Shown here piece by piece: positions 25,875 to 34,396 of a stretch of DNA of 64,000 nucleotides. The stretch's first letter is position 1, and each line of letters begins with the position of its first letter. Origin of the DNA: an uncultured bacterium (GTDB taxonomy: Bacteria; Pseudomonadota; Gammaproteobacteria; Burkholderiales; Burkholderiaceae_E); assembly GCA_903907905.1 (NCBI GenBank), contig CAIVPX010000175.1, positions 62,001 to 126,000 on the forward strand, read 5' to 3'. A program made the translations under genes and the position numbers. The notes beneath the pieces were generated by a model. It had not been told where the DNA came from, did no database searches, and saw nothing but the letters and a program-made list of their open reading frames with translations.

Positions 25875-28001
25875 TTACTTCTTCGCTTGAACCTCGACCG
25901 TGGCGATCACGCGTACGGCCTGGTCTTCGGGGATTTCACTGTAGGACAGCACGGTCAGATCGGCGATCCGGTGGCGAACCGCGCGCGCCAACCAGCTGCG
26001 CAGGGGCGGCGACACCACCAGCACGGCAGCATGGCCCTGCTGTTCCACCTGACGGGCGTTCTCGCGCATGGCAGCAAACAGGCGTTCGGCAAGGTCCGGG
26101 TCCAGCATCATGTTGCCGCCCTGCGCGCTTTGCTGTGCCACGTTCTGAAGGAGTTGCTCGAGGGAGGGGTCGAGCGTCATCACGTGGAGCAGATCTTCGG
26201 TTTCGAGCAGGCCCTGAAGAATCATCCGGCCCAACTTGGGTCTTACCAATCCGGTCAGTTGGTCGGGGTCCTGGGTGCGCGTTGCGCCTTCGGCCAGGGT
26301 TTCGACGATGGTCCGCATGTCGCGAATGGGCACGGCCTCGTTGAGCAGGTTCTGCAGGATTCGCGTGATCACGCCGAGCGACAGCTTGCCGGGCACGAGG
26401 TCTTCCACCAGCTTCGGATAACGCGCGGCCAGCTTGTCGAGTAATTGCTGGGTCTCGTCATGGCTCAGCAACTCGGATGCGTTTTGCCGGAGCAGGGCAT
26501 TGAGATGGGTGGCAATGGCGGTGCTTGGGTCAACCACCGTGTAGCCCAGTGTCCGGGCATAATCCCGCTGGGACGGGTCGATCCAGACCGCTTCGAGCCC
26601 GAACGCTGGCTCGCGAGTGGGGGTACCTTCAAGGCGTCCGTGCACTTGGCCTGGATTGATGGCCAACTCCCTACCCACCTTGATTTCACCCCGGCCGCGC
26701 ACAACCCCGTTCAGGACGATGTGATACGTGTCCGGGTTCAGCCCCAAGGAGTCGCGGATCCGTACCGCCTGAACCAGAAAGCCCAGTTCGGCCGAGAGCT
26801 TCTTGCGGACACCCTTGACGCGGCTCATCAACTGGCCGCCTGACTCGGCATTGACCATGGGGATGAGCCCGTACCCGATCTCGATGCCAATCAGGTCCAC
26901 CGGCTCGACATCATCCCAGCCCAGGTCGGTCGACGGCGCAGCCGAGCCGGGGGCTTCGCCCGCGGCGCCTGGCGTACCGGCCGCCTGCTTGGTGCCGGCA
27001 GGCGTTTCCGCTGACTGGCGGCGGATGATCATGTAGCCGATGCCGGCTGTTACCCCTGCAAGCGACAGAAACACGAAATGCGGCATACCCGGCACGATGC
27101 CGATCAAGGCCAAAATACCGCCGGAAATGAAGAGCGCACCTGGGTTGGCGAGCTGCGTGCGCGCCTGATCCGCCATGGTTTCGGTGGTGGTCACCCGGGT
27201 GACGATGATGGCGGTGGCCAGAGACAGGAACAGCGCCGGAATCTGGGCAACCAGACCGTCGCCGATGGTGAGCAGGGTGTAGATCTTGGCCGCCTCGGCA
27301 AAGGGCAGATCGTGCTGCGCCACTCCGATCGCCAGGCCGCCAACAATATTGATGATCAGAATCAACAGGCCAGCGATCGCGTCGCCGCGCACGAATTTCG
27401 AGGCACCGTCCATCGAACCGAAGAAATCGGCTTCCTGGGAGACCTCTTCCCGGCGCTTCTTGGCGGTGGCCTGATCGATCAGGCCCGCGCTCAAGTCGGC
27501 GTCGATCGCCATCTGCTTGCCAGGCATGGCATCCAACGTGAACCGTGCGATCACTTCCGACACCCGCCCGGCGCCCTTGGTGACCACCACGAAGTTGATG
27601 ATCATCAGGATGACGAAGATGATGAAACCGACGACGTAATTACCGCCGATGACAAACTCGCCGAAGGACTGAATCACCTTGCCAGCGGCGTCGTGTCCAT
27701 TGTGGCCGTCGACCAGAACGACCCGGGTCGAAGCAACGTTCAGGCCCAGCCGCAACATGGTCGCCAGCAGCAGGATGCCGGGGAAGGACGAGAATTCGAG
27801 GGGTTTGGAGGTCCCGATGGCCACCATGATGATGACCAGCGACACGATGATGTTGAACGTGAACAGCAGATCGAGCAGCAGCGGGGGCAGCGGAACGATC
27901 AGCATCGCGACGATCATCAGGACCAGCGCAGGCAGGCCGAGCCCGGTGGGTCCCACGCGTGCGAAAACTTGTCGGAAATCTGACAGGGTCAGTGCGGCCA
28001 T
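25875..28001 (-). CDS. flhA: Flagellar export gate protein FlhA
   Basis: 708 residues: seven to eight membrane segments in the first 330 (LPPLLLDLLFTFNIIVSLVI, then FIIFVILMIINFVVVTKGAG and RVSEVIARFTLDAMPGKQM, the FHIPEP signature), then the cytoplasmic domain. It forms the export-gate ring of the flagellar type III machine. ATG 28001 is chosen rather than an in-frame start at 28088 because a near-perfect sigma-54 promoter lies between them (28072-28087), which would put the longer start upstream of transcription. First gene of the minus-strand operon. Confidence 0.94.
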   Translation of the reverse strand: MAALTLSDFRQVFARVGPTGLGLPALVLMIVAMLIVPLPPLLLDLLFTFNIIVSLVIIMVAIGTSKPLEFSSFPGILLLATMLRLGLNVASTRVVLVDGHNGHDAAGKVIQSFGEFVIGGNYVVGFIIFVILMIINFVVVTKGAGRVSEVIARFTLDAMPGKQMAIDADLSAGLIDQATAKKRREEVSQEADFFGSMDGASKFVRGDAIAGLLILIINIVGGLAIGVAQHDLPFAEAAKIYTLLTIGDGLVAQIPALFLSLATAIIVTRVTTTETMADQARTQLANPGALFISGGILALIGIVPGMPHFVFLSLAGVTAGIGYMIIRRQSAETPAGTKQAAGTPGAAGEAPGSAAPSTDLGWDDVEPVDLIGIEIGYGLIPMVNAESGGQLMSRVKGVRKKLSAELGFLVQAVRIRDSLGLNPDTYHIVLNGVVRGRGEIKVGRELAINPGQVHGRLEGTPTREPAFGLEAVWIDPSQRDYARTLGYTVVDPSTAIATHLNALLRQNASELLSHDETQQLLDKLAARYPKLVEDLVPGKLSLGVITRILQNLLNEAVPIRDMRTIVETLAEGATRTQDPDQLTGLVRPKLGRMILQGLLETEDLLHVMTLDPSLEQLLQNVAQQSAQGGNMMLDPDLAERLFAAMRENARQVEQQGHAAVLVVSPPLRSWLARAVRHRIADLTVLSYSEIPEDQAVRVIATVEVQAKK

Positions 28002-28071
28002 GATGGAGCGCGACTTCTCATTGAGCGGTTTCGTCGGATCGGCGTCATGCCGACCTCCCGGGTGCCCTGTG

Positions 28072-28087
28072 AGCAAGCCCCGTGCCA
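28072..28087 (-). promoter_or_regulatory. Sigma-54 promoter of flhA
   Basis: Read on the minus strand: TGGCACGGGGCTTGCT, a near-perfect match to TGGCAC-N5-TTGCW with GG-N10-GC spacing. Transcription would begin about 60 bases before the flhA ATG. A copy of GCGGCAAGG, also seen upstream of the flgB promoter, lies just beyond at 28111-28119. Confidence 0.85.
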
Positions 28088-28181
28088 CCCGAAAACCGAC
28101 AGGGGGTAGGGCGGCAAGGTCTGGCCTGTCACGCTTTTTGCTTTAGACGCGTATCGAAGCGGTTTTCAGGGGCCAGACAAG

Positions 28182-30005
28182 ATGATTAACCTGTCGTTTT
28201 CAGCGTCGCTTGCTGCCGATAGTCCAGCTGCCGACTCCCGGCCTGGCGCCGGGGATTCTCCTCTGGCAGCGGGGGTGGGCGAAGGGGGCGGTTCGGCCCC
28301 CTCCAGCGCGCCGGGCGGAGGGCGTGGTAGAGGCTTTGGCTCGATGCTTTCCTCGGCATTGGGTGCGGTGTCATCCGGCCGGGTTGCCGGCTCTGAGGGC
28401 AAGGGTTTGCCGGTTCCAGCGCTCCAGGAGCAGGAGCTCGGTGCCAGCACCAGCCTGATCACACCATCGGGTTCTGATCAGCCCGGGGAGGACGCGCTGT
28501 TTGCCTTCGCCGTCTCCCAGGGGCTGGATGCCTCGCTGGTGGCGTCGGTGCTGTGGCCTGGGCCGGAGGGGCCGGTCGCGGTCGAAGGAGGGCTTGGGGA
28601 GGGGCAGCTTGGGCTGCTTGGCCCAGGTAGTGCGGCTGAAGCCATCTCAGCCCTTTTGGCTGGCGTGGTCAGCGGGCAGGTGACGCCAACCGATGGTAGC
28701 CGCGCAGGCGCCTCGCTTATCGTGGGCTTGAGCGGACCCAGCGCAGCGCTGACGCCAGTTCAGTCTGAGGCAGGCGGCTGGTTGAGCCTCGCTGGGGCTC
28801 CAGGGGCACTGCTCTCCGGAACTGCGGCTGCGCTGCCGTCGGCGGCCGTAGGCCTCGGTCTGGCGCCGGCTGGGGTTTCGACCGGCATCGCTCAGCTCGA
28901 GGCGAACCTGGCCCCGCAGTTGTCCGGATTACCCGGGCTCGCCGGGTCGGGGAGCGCAAGTCTGCCAGGTGCCGCCAGCCTCGGTCCTGCAAGCCCATTG
29001 GCGATGCCGGTTGCCGGGGGCGCGATGCTGTCGGCCTCGGGTGGAGCAGGGGAAGGGCCTGGTTCGGTGGCGGCAGCGCTCGCTCTATTGGCGCCCAAGA
29101 CACTATCGGGCACCGGCTCGCCGATCGATCCCGGCCGGGGCGCGTCCATCCCTGTTACTGGCGGCTCTGTTGGCGCGCCGACCGTTTCCATTGGCAGCTC
29201 TTTGGTGGGGGCAAACGTCGGATCGGTGTCGGCGATCGTTGGGGGAATGGCCTCGGTCGGGTCCTCCGGCCTTACGACACCCAGTGGCGCCTTGAGCATT
29301 CCGGCTCAGTGGGTGTTGCAGCCTGGGCATTATCAGGCTTTCAGCCTGGCGGGCGAGGCACTCCGGCTCGGGGGCTCGGAGTCCGATGACCATGCATCCG
29401 CCACGGGGTCTGGCTTGGAGATGCTGGGGTCAAGCGTTGTTGGCCCCGAATCTGAGCACTCTGGGTTGGGCATTCACCGGCCGCAAGCCTCGAGCGGGCA
29501 CCAGGCTCCCGCCGGCCGCGATCAGTCGGTGCTCGATCTCGGCGGCGACCTGGCCGGTCAATCGAATGGCGCCGGGGAGAGCCGTGCCGACAAGTTGTCC
29601 GAGCGTCTCGCTGAGGGTTTGGCCCAGCGAATGACATCCCAGCTGGCCAACAACAATTGGAAGCTCAGCCTTGAGTTGCGCCCTGCACACCTTGGCAACA
29701 TTGCGGTCGAGATGGCGATGAATAACGGTCGGCTCGAGGCGGTCTTCGAGGCGGGGCAGGCCAATGCGCGGGCGTTGATCACCGAAGGTTTGGACCGGCT
29801 CAAGCAGGAACTGCAGAAAGCTGGCATGAACGTTGCACATCTCGGCCTGAGTTTCGGTTCTGGGGCCTCGGGTGGCGGAAAATCGACACCAGGCGAGCAA
29901 CGTGAGCCGACTGCCGATTCGGCAGGTAATGTCCGGATCGAAGCCTCAAGCGAGCCGACTGCGCGCAAGCGCAACGGCAGTGAGGGTCTCGATGTGATGG
30001 TCTGA
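28182..30005 (+). CDS. fliK: Flagellar hook-length control protein FliK
   Basis: 607 residues. Residues 1-440 are low complexity, rich in Gly, Ala, Ser and Pro, as expected of the ruler part. The C-terminal hook domain reads LSERLAEGLAQRMTSQL, NNWKLSLELRPAHLGNIAVE, MNNGRLEAVFEAGQANARAL and LKQELQKAGMNVAHLGLSFG. It is exported to measure the hook and then switches export specificity by touching FlhB. It begins the fliK-fliL-fliM-fliN-fliO-fliP-fliQ-fliR-flhB operon, divergent from flhA across 180 bases. The hook it must measure is made from a giant FlgE. Confidence 0.9.
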   Translation: MINLSFSASLAADSPAADSRPGAGDSPLAAGVGEGGGSAPSSAPGGGRGRGFGSMLSSALGAVSSGRVAGSEGKGLPVPALQEQELGASTSLITPSGSDQPGEDALFAFAVSQGLDASLVASVLWPGPEGPVAVEGGLGEGQLGLLGPGSAAEAISALLAGVVSGQVTPTDGSRAGASLIVGLSGPSAALTPVQSEAGGWLSLAGAPGALLSGTAAALPSAAVGLGLAPAGVSTGIAQLEANLAPQLSGLPGLAGSGSASLPGAASLGPASPLAMPVAGGAMLSASGGAGEGPGSVAAALALLAPKTLSGTGSPIDPGRGASIPVTGGSVGAPTVSIGSSLVGANVGSVSAIVGGMASVGSSGLTTPSGALSIPAQWVLQPGHYQAFSLAGEALRLGGSESDDHASATGSGLEMLGSSVVGPESEHSGLGIHRPQASSGHQAPAGRDQSVLDLGGDLAGQSNGAGESRADKLSERLAEGLAQRMTSQLANNNWKLSLELRPAHLGNIAVEMAMNNGRLEAVFEAGQANARALITEGLDRLKQELQKAGMNVAHLGLSFGSGASGGGKSTPGEQREPTADSAGNVRIEASSEPTARKRNGSEGLDVMV

Positions 30006-30025
30006 GTTTGATCGAGGGGGCCGAC

Positions 30026-30670
30026 ATGGCTGACGAACAGGAAGAAGGCGAAAAGAAAAAGGGCCCGCTGCTGAAGATCATTCTTCTGGTGGTGGTCGTG
30101 CTCGTTCTGGTTGGCGTCGCTGTGGCTGCGACGCTGTTTTTCACCGGCTTCTTCGACAAGAAGGCGGCAGAGGCGGTTGCCGAGGCTGTCGAGCAAGAGC
30201 AGGGCGAGGCCCCGGGCCTGCAAGGCGCAAAGCCGGTAGCCGCCAAGTCCGCCGATGCCGCGGGCAAAGGTGACGGCAAGGGCGATGGCAAGGGGGATTC
30301 AAAGGGTGGCAAGCCTGCGCCCAAGCAGAAGGCCACGCCTGACAAGGTGCGCTTCGAACAAACCTACCTTGAACTCGAGAGGCCTTTGCTGGCGAACGTG
30401 ACCGGTTCGCGCAAGGTGATTCAGATCAAGCTGGCGATCATGACTTACTACGACGACAGGGTGTTCAATAACGTCAAGAAGCATGAGTTTGCCCTCCGTT
30501 CTGCAGTGCTCGATGTGATGCGCCAGGCGACCGAGGCCGACATCAACAAGCCAGTTTTTCGCACCGAACTTGCGGAAAAAATCCGCCTCACGATCAACGC
30601 CTTGCTCGAGAAATACGAGGATTTTGGCGGGATCGAAGAGGTGCACTTCACCGAATTCGTGGTCCAGTGA
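30026..30670 (+). CDS. fliL: Flagellar basal body-associated protein FliL
   Basis: 214 residues. Short acidic/Lys-rich N terminus, one membrane helix at about 17-40 (LLKIILLVVVVLVLVGVAVA), a linker with GKGDGKGDGKGDSKGG repeats near residue 90, and the C-terminal FliL domain: YLELERPLLANVTGSRKVIQ, and RLTINALLEKYEDFGGIEEV. It surrounds the stators in the inner membrane. ATG 30026 with cgaggggg upstream; the in-frame start at 30008 is less likely. Confidence 0.9.
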   Translation: MADEQEEGEKKKGPLLKIILLVVVVLVLVGVAVAATLFFTGFFDKKAAEAVAEAVEQEQGEAPGLQGAKPVAAKSADAAGKGDGKGDGKGDSKGGKPAPKQKATPDKVRFEQTYLELERPLLANVTGSRKVIQIKLAIMTYYDDRVFNNVKKHEFALRSAVLDVMRQATEADINKPVFRTELAEKIRLTINALLEKYEDFGGIEEVHFTEFVVQ

Positions 30671-30706
30671 CCGCGCTCGCCGCAGCAGTCTCGACCGGGC
30701 ACTTTC

Positions 30707-31699
30707 ATGGCTGATACAGGCAATCTTCTGACCTCGGAGGAAATTGAGGCGCTGAGCGCGGGAGTCGCCGACGGGAGCGTCCCGGTTGACACGGGCTTCA
30801 ATGTCGGTGCACGGGTCGTCAAGCATGACCTGGCCAGCGAGGACAGCACCGTCGGGATCAATATCTCCGCGATCGACATGATCAACGAGCGCTTCGTGCG
30901 TCTTCTGCGTCTGGGACTGCTCGAGGTTTTTCGAACCAACCCGCGGGTCACGCCAGCCCGGACCCAGATGCTCAAGTTTCGCGAGTACACGCAGATGCTG
31001 CGTGCGCCGCTGTCTGTAAACATCACCCGGGTGGATCCGCTCAGGGGTTACTCGTTGGTGACGATCGAGCCTACCGTCATTTTCAGCGCGCTGGACAATT
31101 TCTTCGGCGGATTCGGTCGCGGTGTTGGACAGTTGCCGCCCGGCAGGCTGTTTACTCCAACCGAGACGCGCATCATCAAGATGATGCTCGATGTCATCTT
31201 CCGGTCCCTGCGTGATGCGTGGTCGCCGCTGTTGGAGGTGGATTTCGAAGTGGCTAGCTCCGAGATCAACCCTCAGTTTGCTCAGATCGTCGATGAAAAT
31301 GATCTGGTCATCCTCAACCGATTCGAGACTGAGATCGGTACCGATTCCAAGGGTTACATCGACATTGTTCACCCCTATGGCTCGCTCAAACCCATTCGCG
31401 ATTTGCTGCGCAGCCGGGTTCAGGCGGCAGAAGGCAGCGCGGAGTCTGAGCGTGTCTGGCGTGAGGAGTTGTTCGCGGCAGTCGGGGACTCGACCCTCGA
31501 ACTGTCCGTTTTGCTCGGAAAGATCCAGACAACCCTGGGCCGATTCACCGAGCTTCGGCAAGGCGACGTGCTCTACCTGAGGAAGCCCGATCATGTTCGG
31601 GTCCTCATCAACGAAATTCCTGCGTATGAGGCCCAGGTTGGTCGCGCGGGTCCCGCCAAGGCGATCCGGATCGAGCGGACCATCACGCCGGAAAAGTGA
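30707..31699 (+). CDS. fliM: Flagellar motor switch protein FliM
   Basis: 330 residues, standard length. N-terminal switch peptide LLTSEEIEALSAG (binds CheY-P), middle domain with MINERFVRLLRLGLLEVFRT and GGFGRGVGQLPPGR, and a C-terminal SPOA domain with VLLGKIQTTLGRF and VLYLRKPDHVRVLIN. Part of the C ring at the cytoplasmic face. Follows fliL by 36 bases. Confidence 0.94.
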   Translation: MADTGNLLTSEEIEALSAGVADGSVPVDTGFNVGARVVKHDLASEDSTVGINISAIDMINERFVRLLRLGLLEVFRTNPRVTPARTQMLKFREYTQMLRAPLSVNITRVDPLRGYSLVTIEPTVIFSALDNFFGGFGRGVGQLPPGRLFTPTETRIIKMMLDVIFRSLRDAWSPLLEVDFEVASSEINPQFAQIVDENDLVILNRFETEIGTDSKGYIDIVHPYGSLKPIRDLLRSRVQAAEGSAESERVWREELFAAVGDSTLELSVLLGKIQTTLGRFTELRQGDVLYLRKPDHVRVLINEIPAYEAQVGRAGPAKAIRIERTITPEK

Positions 31700-31719
31700 C
31701 CGGAAATCGGAGAATAGAC

Positions 31720-32025
31720 ATGCCTGCTAATGAAATCACCGATGGCGCCGACGATGCCAAATCGCTTCAAATCGACGTCGATGTCGTCCAGAACGTCCCC
31801 GTGACCATCTCGGTCGAGGTTGGGCGGGCGGTGCTCAAGATTCGCGACCTTATTCGGCTGGCCCAGGGCAGCGTCGTAGAACTCGACCGAATGGCCGGTG
31901 AACCGCTCGATCTGTTGGTCAACAACACCGTTGTTGCGCAGGGCGAGGTCGTCCTCGTCAATGACCGCTACGGCATTCGTCTCACCCGGGTGGTTCCGGC
32001 GAGCGAGCGCCTTCGAAACCTCTGA
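31720..32025 (+). CDS. fliN: Flagellar motor switch protein FliN
   Basis: 101 residues. Contains the SPOA domain: QNVPVTISVEVGRAVLKIRD, LIRLAQGSVVELDRMAGEPL, DLLVNNTVVAQGEVVLVNDR and YGIRLTRVV. FliN forms the bottom of the C ring with FliM. ATG 31720 (upstream cggagaatagac); an in-frame start at 31696 overlaps fliM and is less likely. Confidence 0.94.
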   Translation: MPANEITDGADDAKSLQIDVDVVQNVPVTISVEVGRAVLKIRDLIRLAQGSVVELDRMAGEPLDLLVNNTVVAQGEVVLVNDRYGIRLTRVVPASERLRNL

Positions 32026-32036
32026 TCGGATCTGCC

Positions 32037-32465
32037 ATGGGTAAAGCGGTCGAACCTTCTCAGTGGCTTTCGCTCGTCGCCAGTTTCGCGCTTGTGCTCG
32101 TCTTGCTGCTGGGTACCCTCTGGGTTCTTCGTCGCATCGGCGCGTCGGGTCTGCGAGCGCAGTCGGGGCGGCGTCTGGCAGTCGTGGAGTCACTCTGGTT
32201 GGGTAATCGCCAGCGGGTGGTTCTGGTTCGGGTCGATCAGCGCGAAATCCTGTTGGGCGTATCCGCCCAGGGGGTCACGCGGCTGGATGCGCCAGTGATC
32301 GGGGCTTTGCCTGAATCGGCCTCACCCCCTTGCGCGCAAGAGGGCATCGCCGGTGAGTCCGTGGTTCAAGCGCAGTCCCGGGTCGAACCGCCGGCCGCGA
32401 CTGCGCGGACCCGGTTCACCGAAGCCATGCGTGCCATTACCCAGCGAACACCGGGGGCTCATTGA
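32037..32465 (+). CDS. fliO: Flagellar biosynthesis protein FliO
   Basis: 142 residues. One membrane helix at about 9-30 (LSLVASFALVLVLLLGTLWV), then the FliO cytoplasmic segment RRLAVVESLWLGNRQRVVLV, REILLGVS. FliO assists FliP pentamer assembly. The fliN-fliO-fliP order is diagnostic. Its stop lies 2 bases before the ATG used for fliP. Confidence 0.9.
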   Translation: MGKAVEPSQWLSLVASFALVLVLLLGTLWVLRRIGASGLRAQSGRRLAVVESLWLGNRQRVVLVRVDQREILLGVSAQGVTRLDAPVIGALPESASPPCAQEGIAGESVVQAQSRVEPPAATARTRFTEAMRAITQRTPGAH

Positions 32466-32467
32466 AC

Positions 32468-33253
32468 ATGAACACCCGTCGATTTGTAAGGAACGGCCGA
32501 AATATCGGGCGCGTCGCGCTGATTTTTCTGCTGATGGGGATCTTCAACCTGACCCCTATCAGCGCGTGGGCTCAGGGCTTGCCGGCGGTGACCGTGACCG
32601 GTACCGGGGCTCAGCAGCAGTACAGCCTGTCGCTGCAGTTGCTCGCCCTGATGACGGTGCTGACACTGCTGCCGTCGATCGTGCTGATGATGACCTCCTT
32701 CGTACGGATCATCGTTGTGATGTCTCTCCTGAGGCAGGCACTGGGTACCGGGCAAACGCCTCCCAACCAGGTCTTGGTGGGTCTGGCGATCTTTCTTACA
32801 TTGTTCATCATGTCCCCGGTGCTCTCGCAGATCTACAACGAGGCGATCTCTCCATACCTCGCGAACAAGCTTGGCTTCGAGCAGGCCTTGAAGCTTGCCG
32901 AGGGGCCGATCCGCGGGTTCATGCTCAGGCAGACGCGCGAAGATGACATCGCGATGTTCATGCGGATTTCGGGCAAGACCGACATCGCGGGTCCCGAGTC
33001 AGTTCCCTTCCTCACCTTGATGCCTGCCTTCATCACCTCCGAGTTGCGTAGCGCGTTCACGATCGGGTTCCTTCTTTACATTCCGTTTGTCGTGATCGAT
33101 CTGGTGGTGGCCAGCGTGCTCATGTCGATGGGCATGATGATGCTTTCGCCCATGATGATCTCGATGCCGTTCAAGCTCATGCTCTTCGTACTCGTCGATG
33201 GTTGGAGTCTGCTGATGGGCTCCCTGACGGGTAGTTTCAATGTCGCGCAGTAG
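32468..33253 (+). CDS. fliP: Flagellar export gate protein FliP
   Basis: 261 residues. Signal-like hydrophobic N terminus ending near SAWAQG, then family signatures LLPSIVLMMTSFVRIIVVMS, LRQALGTGQTPPNQVLVGLA, FLTLFIMSPV and the C-terminal FIPFVVIDLVVASVLMSMGM (here YIPFVVIDLVVASVLMSMGM). Export-gate core with FliQ and FliR. ATG 32468 preferred to TTG 32462, which overlaps fliO. Confidence 0.95.
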   Translation: MNTRRFVRNGRNIGRVALIFLLMGIFNLTPISAWAQGLPAVTVTGTGAQQQYSLSLQLLALMTVLTLLPSIVLMMTSFVRIIVVMSLLRQALGTGQTPPNQVLVGLAIFLTLFIMSPVLSQIYNEAISPYLANKLGFEQALKLAEGPIRGFMLRQTREDDIAMFMRISGKTDIAGPESVPFLTLMPAFITSELRSAFTIGFLLYIPFVVIDLVVASVLMSMGMMMLSPMMISMPFKLMLFVLVDGWSLLMGSLTGSFNVAQ

Positions 33254-33302
33254 CTTGCGCCCCCACGCAATACCTGACGCCAACGCAAGCTCGGAGAATC
33301 AG

Positions 33303-33572
33303 ATGGATATCGCAACCGTAGTAGATCTTGGCCGCGAGGCGCTCTGGATGACCATTCTCATCTCAGCCCCCTTGTTAGGCGTAGCCTTGGCCGCCGGCTT
33401 GCTCATCGGTGTTATTCAGGCGGCCACTTCGATCAACGAAATGACGCTCAGCTTTATTCCCAAGCTCGCTGCGCTTGCGCTCGTCCTCATCGTGGCGGGC
33501 GGTTGGCAAATCGGCATGATGGTCGATTACACCCGTCGAATCTTCGAGCGCATTCCGCAGCTCTTCCACTGA
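33303..33572 (+). CDS. fliQ: Flagellar export gate protein FliQ
   Basis: 89 residues, two membrane helices: LWMTILISAPLLGVALAAGL then LIGVIQAATSINEMTLSFIP (the family core) and LAALALVLIVAGGWQIGMMV. cggagaatcag precedes the ATG. Part of the fliPQR export gate. Confidence 0.95.
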   Translation: MDIATVVDLGREALWMTILISAPLLGVALAAGLLIGVIQAATSINEMTLSFIPKLAALALVLIVAGGWQIGMMVDYTRRIFERIPQLFH

Positions 33573-33610
33573 TCGAGAGCGGTCTCAGCGAGCCATCAGG
33601 GTTCCCAGTC

Positions 33611-34396
33611 ATGCCAGCGATGAGCGTCCTTTACGCACAGATTATCGAGGGGTTCTATACCTTTCTGTGGCCTATGCTCAGGATTTCCGCCTTCCTGATG
33701 ACCGCCCCCGTCTTCTCGCTTGACGCGGTGCCGGTGCGTGTCCGGGTGCTGTTTGCGCTGGCGCTGACTCTCCTTGTCTATCCACTCACGAAGTGGCCGG
33801 TGATCGACCCGGTCAGTGCCAAGGGGCTGTACGAAATCTTCAATCAGGTCTTGATCGGCGCCCTGATGGGGCTTTTTCTGCAGATCGTCACGGCGGCCTT
33901 GGTACTGGGCGGCCAGGCCATCTCCTCGGCGATTGGTCTGAGCATGGCCAACATGATTGACCCCAATGTCGGTAATGTGCCGGTGATCTCACAGTTCATC
34001 GTGATCATGTCCACGCTCATCTTCGTCAGCCTGGGCGGGCACGCGGTCGTCATTTCAATGCTGCTCGAGAGTTTTCGTAGCCTTCCGATCGGGCAGTCGC
34101 TGGTTGGTGACACCGCCATGACCAACCTGCTGTCGTGGAGTTCGCTGATGTTCGTCGGCGGCTTGTTGTTGGCGCTACCGGTGATGGCGGCTCTGTTGTT
34201 CGTCAACGTCGGCTTGGGCGTTGTTACCCGTGCCGCTCCCAGCCTGAACATTTTCGCCATCGGATTTGCCGCGATGATCCCCGCCGGATTCCTCGTCCTG
34301 ATCCTGTCGCTCACGCATGTTGGCAGTCGCATCGAGTGGCTTTGGCTCCAGTCCTTCCTCAGGGTTCGCAACCTACTGGGGGTGAGCGGTGGCTGA
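33611..34396 (+). CDS. fliR: Flagellar export gate protein FliR
   Basis: 261 residues, about six membrane helices: IIEGFYTFLWPMLRISAFLM, LDAVPVRVRVLFALALTLLV, and LGGQAISSAIGLSMANMIDP. ATG 33611 has agggttccc upstream; ATG 33620 is an alternative. Overlaps flhB by 8 bases. Confidence 0.93.
   Translation: MPAMSVLYAQIIEGFYTFLWPMLRISAFLMTAPVFSLDAVPVRVRVLFALALTLLVYPLTKWPVIDPVSAKGLYEIFNQVLIGALMGLFLQIVTAALVLGGQAISSAIGLSMANMIDPNVGNVPVISQFIVIMSTLIFVSLGGHAVVISMLLESFRSLPIGQSLVGDTAMTNLLSWSSLMFVGGLLLALPVMAALLFVNVGLGVVTRAAPSLNIFAIGFAAMIPAGFLVLILSLTHVGSRIEWLWLQSFLRVRNLLGVSGG

Noticed and set aside
28001-28088. Longer FlhA start
   Set aside because: It would lie upstream of the sigma-54 -24/-12 site that serves the gene.
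28100-28116. GG-N10-GC spacing on the plus strand before fliK
   Set aside because: The -24 reads AGGGGG rather than TGGCAC, so it is a chance match in a G-rich stretch.
30299-31594. 431-codon minus-strand open frame
   Set aside because: Antisense to fliL and fliM; no RBS and no family resemblance.
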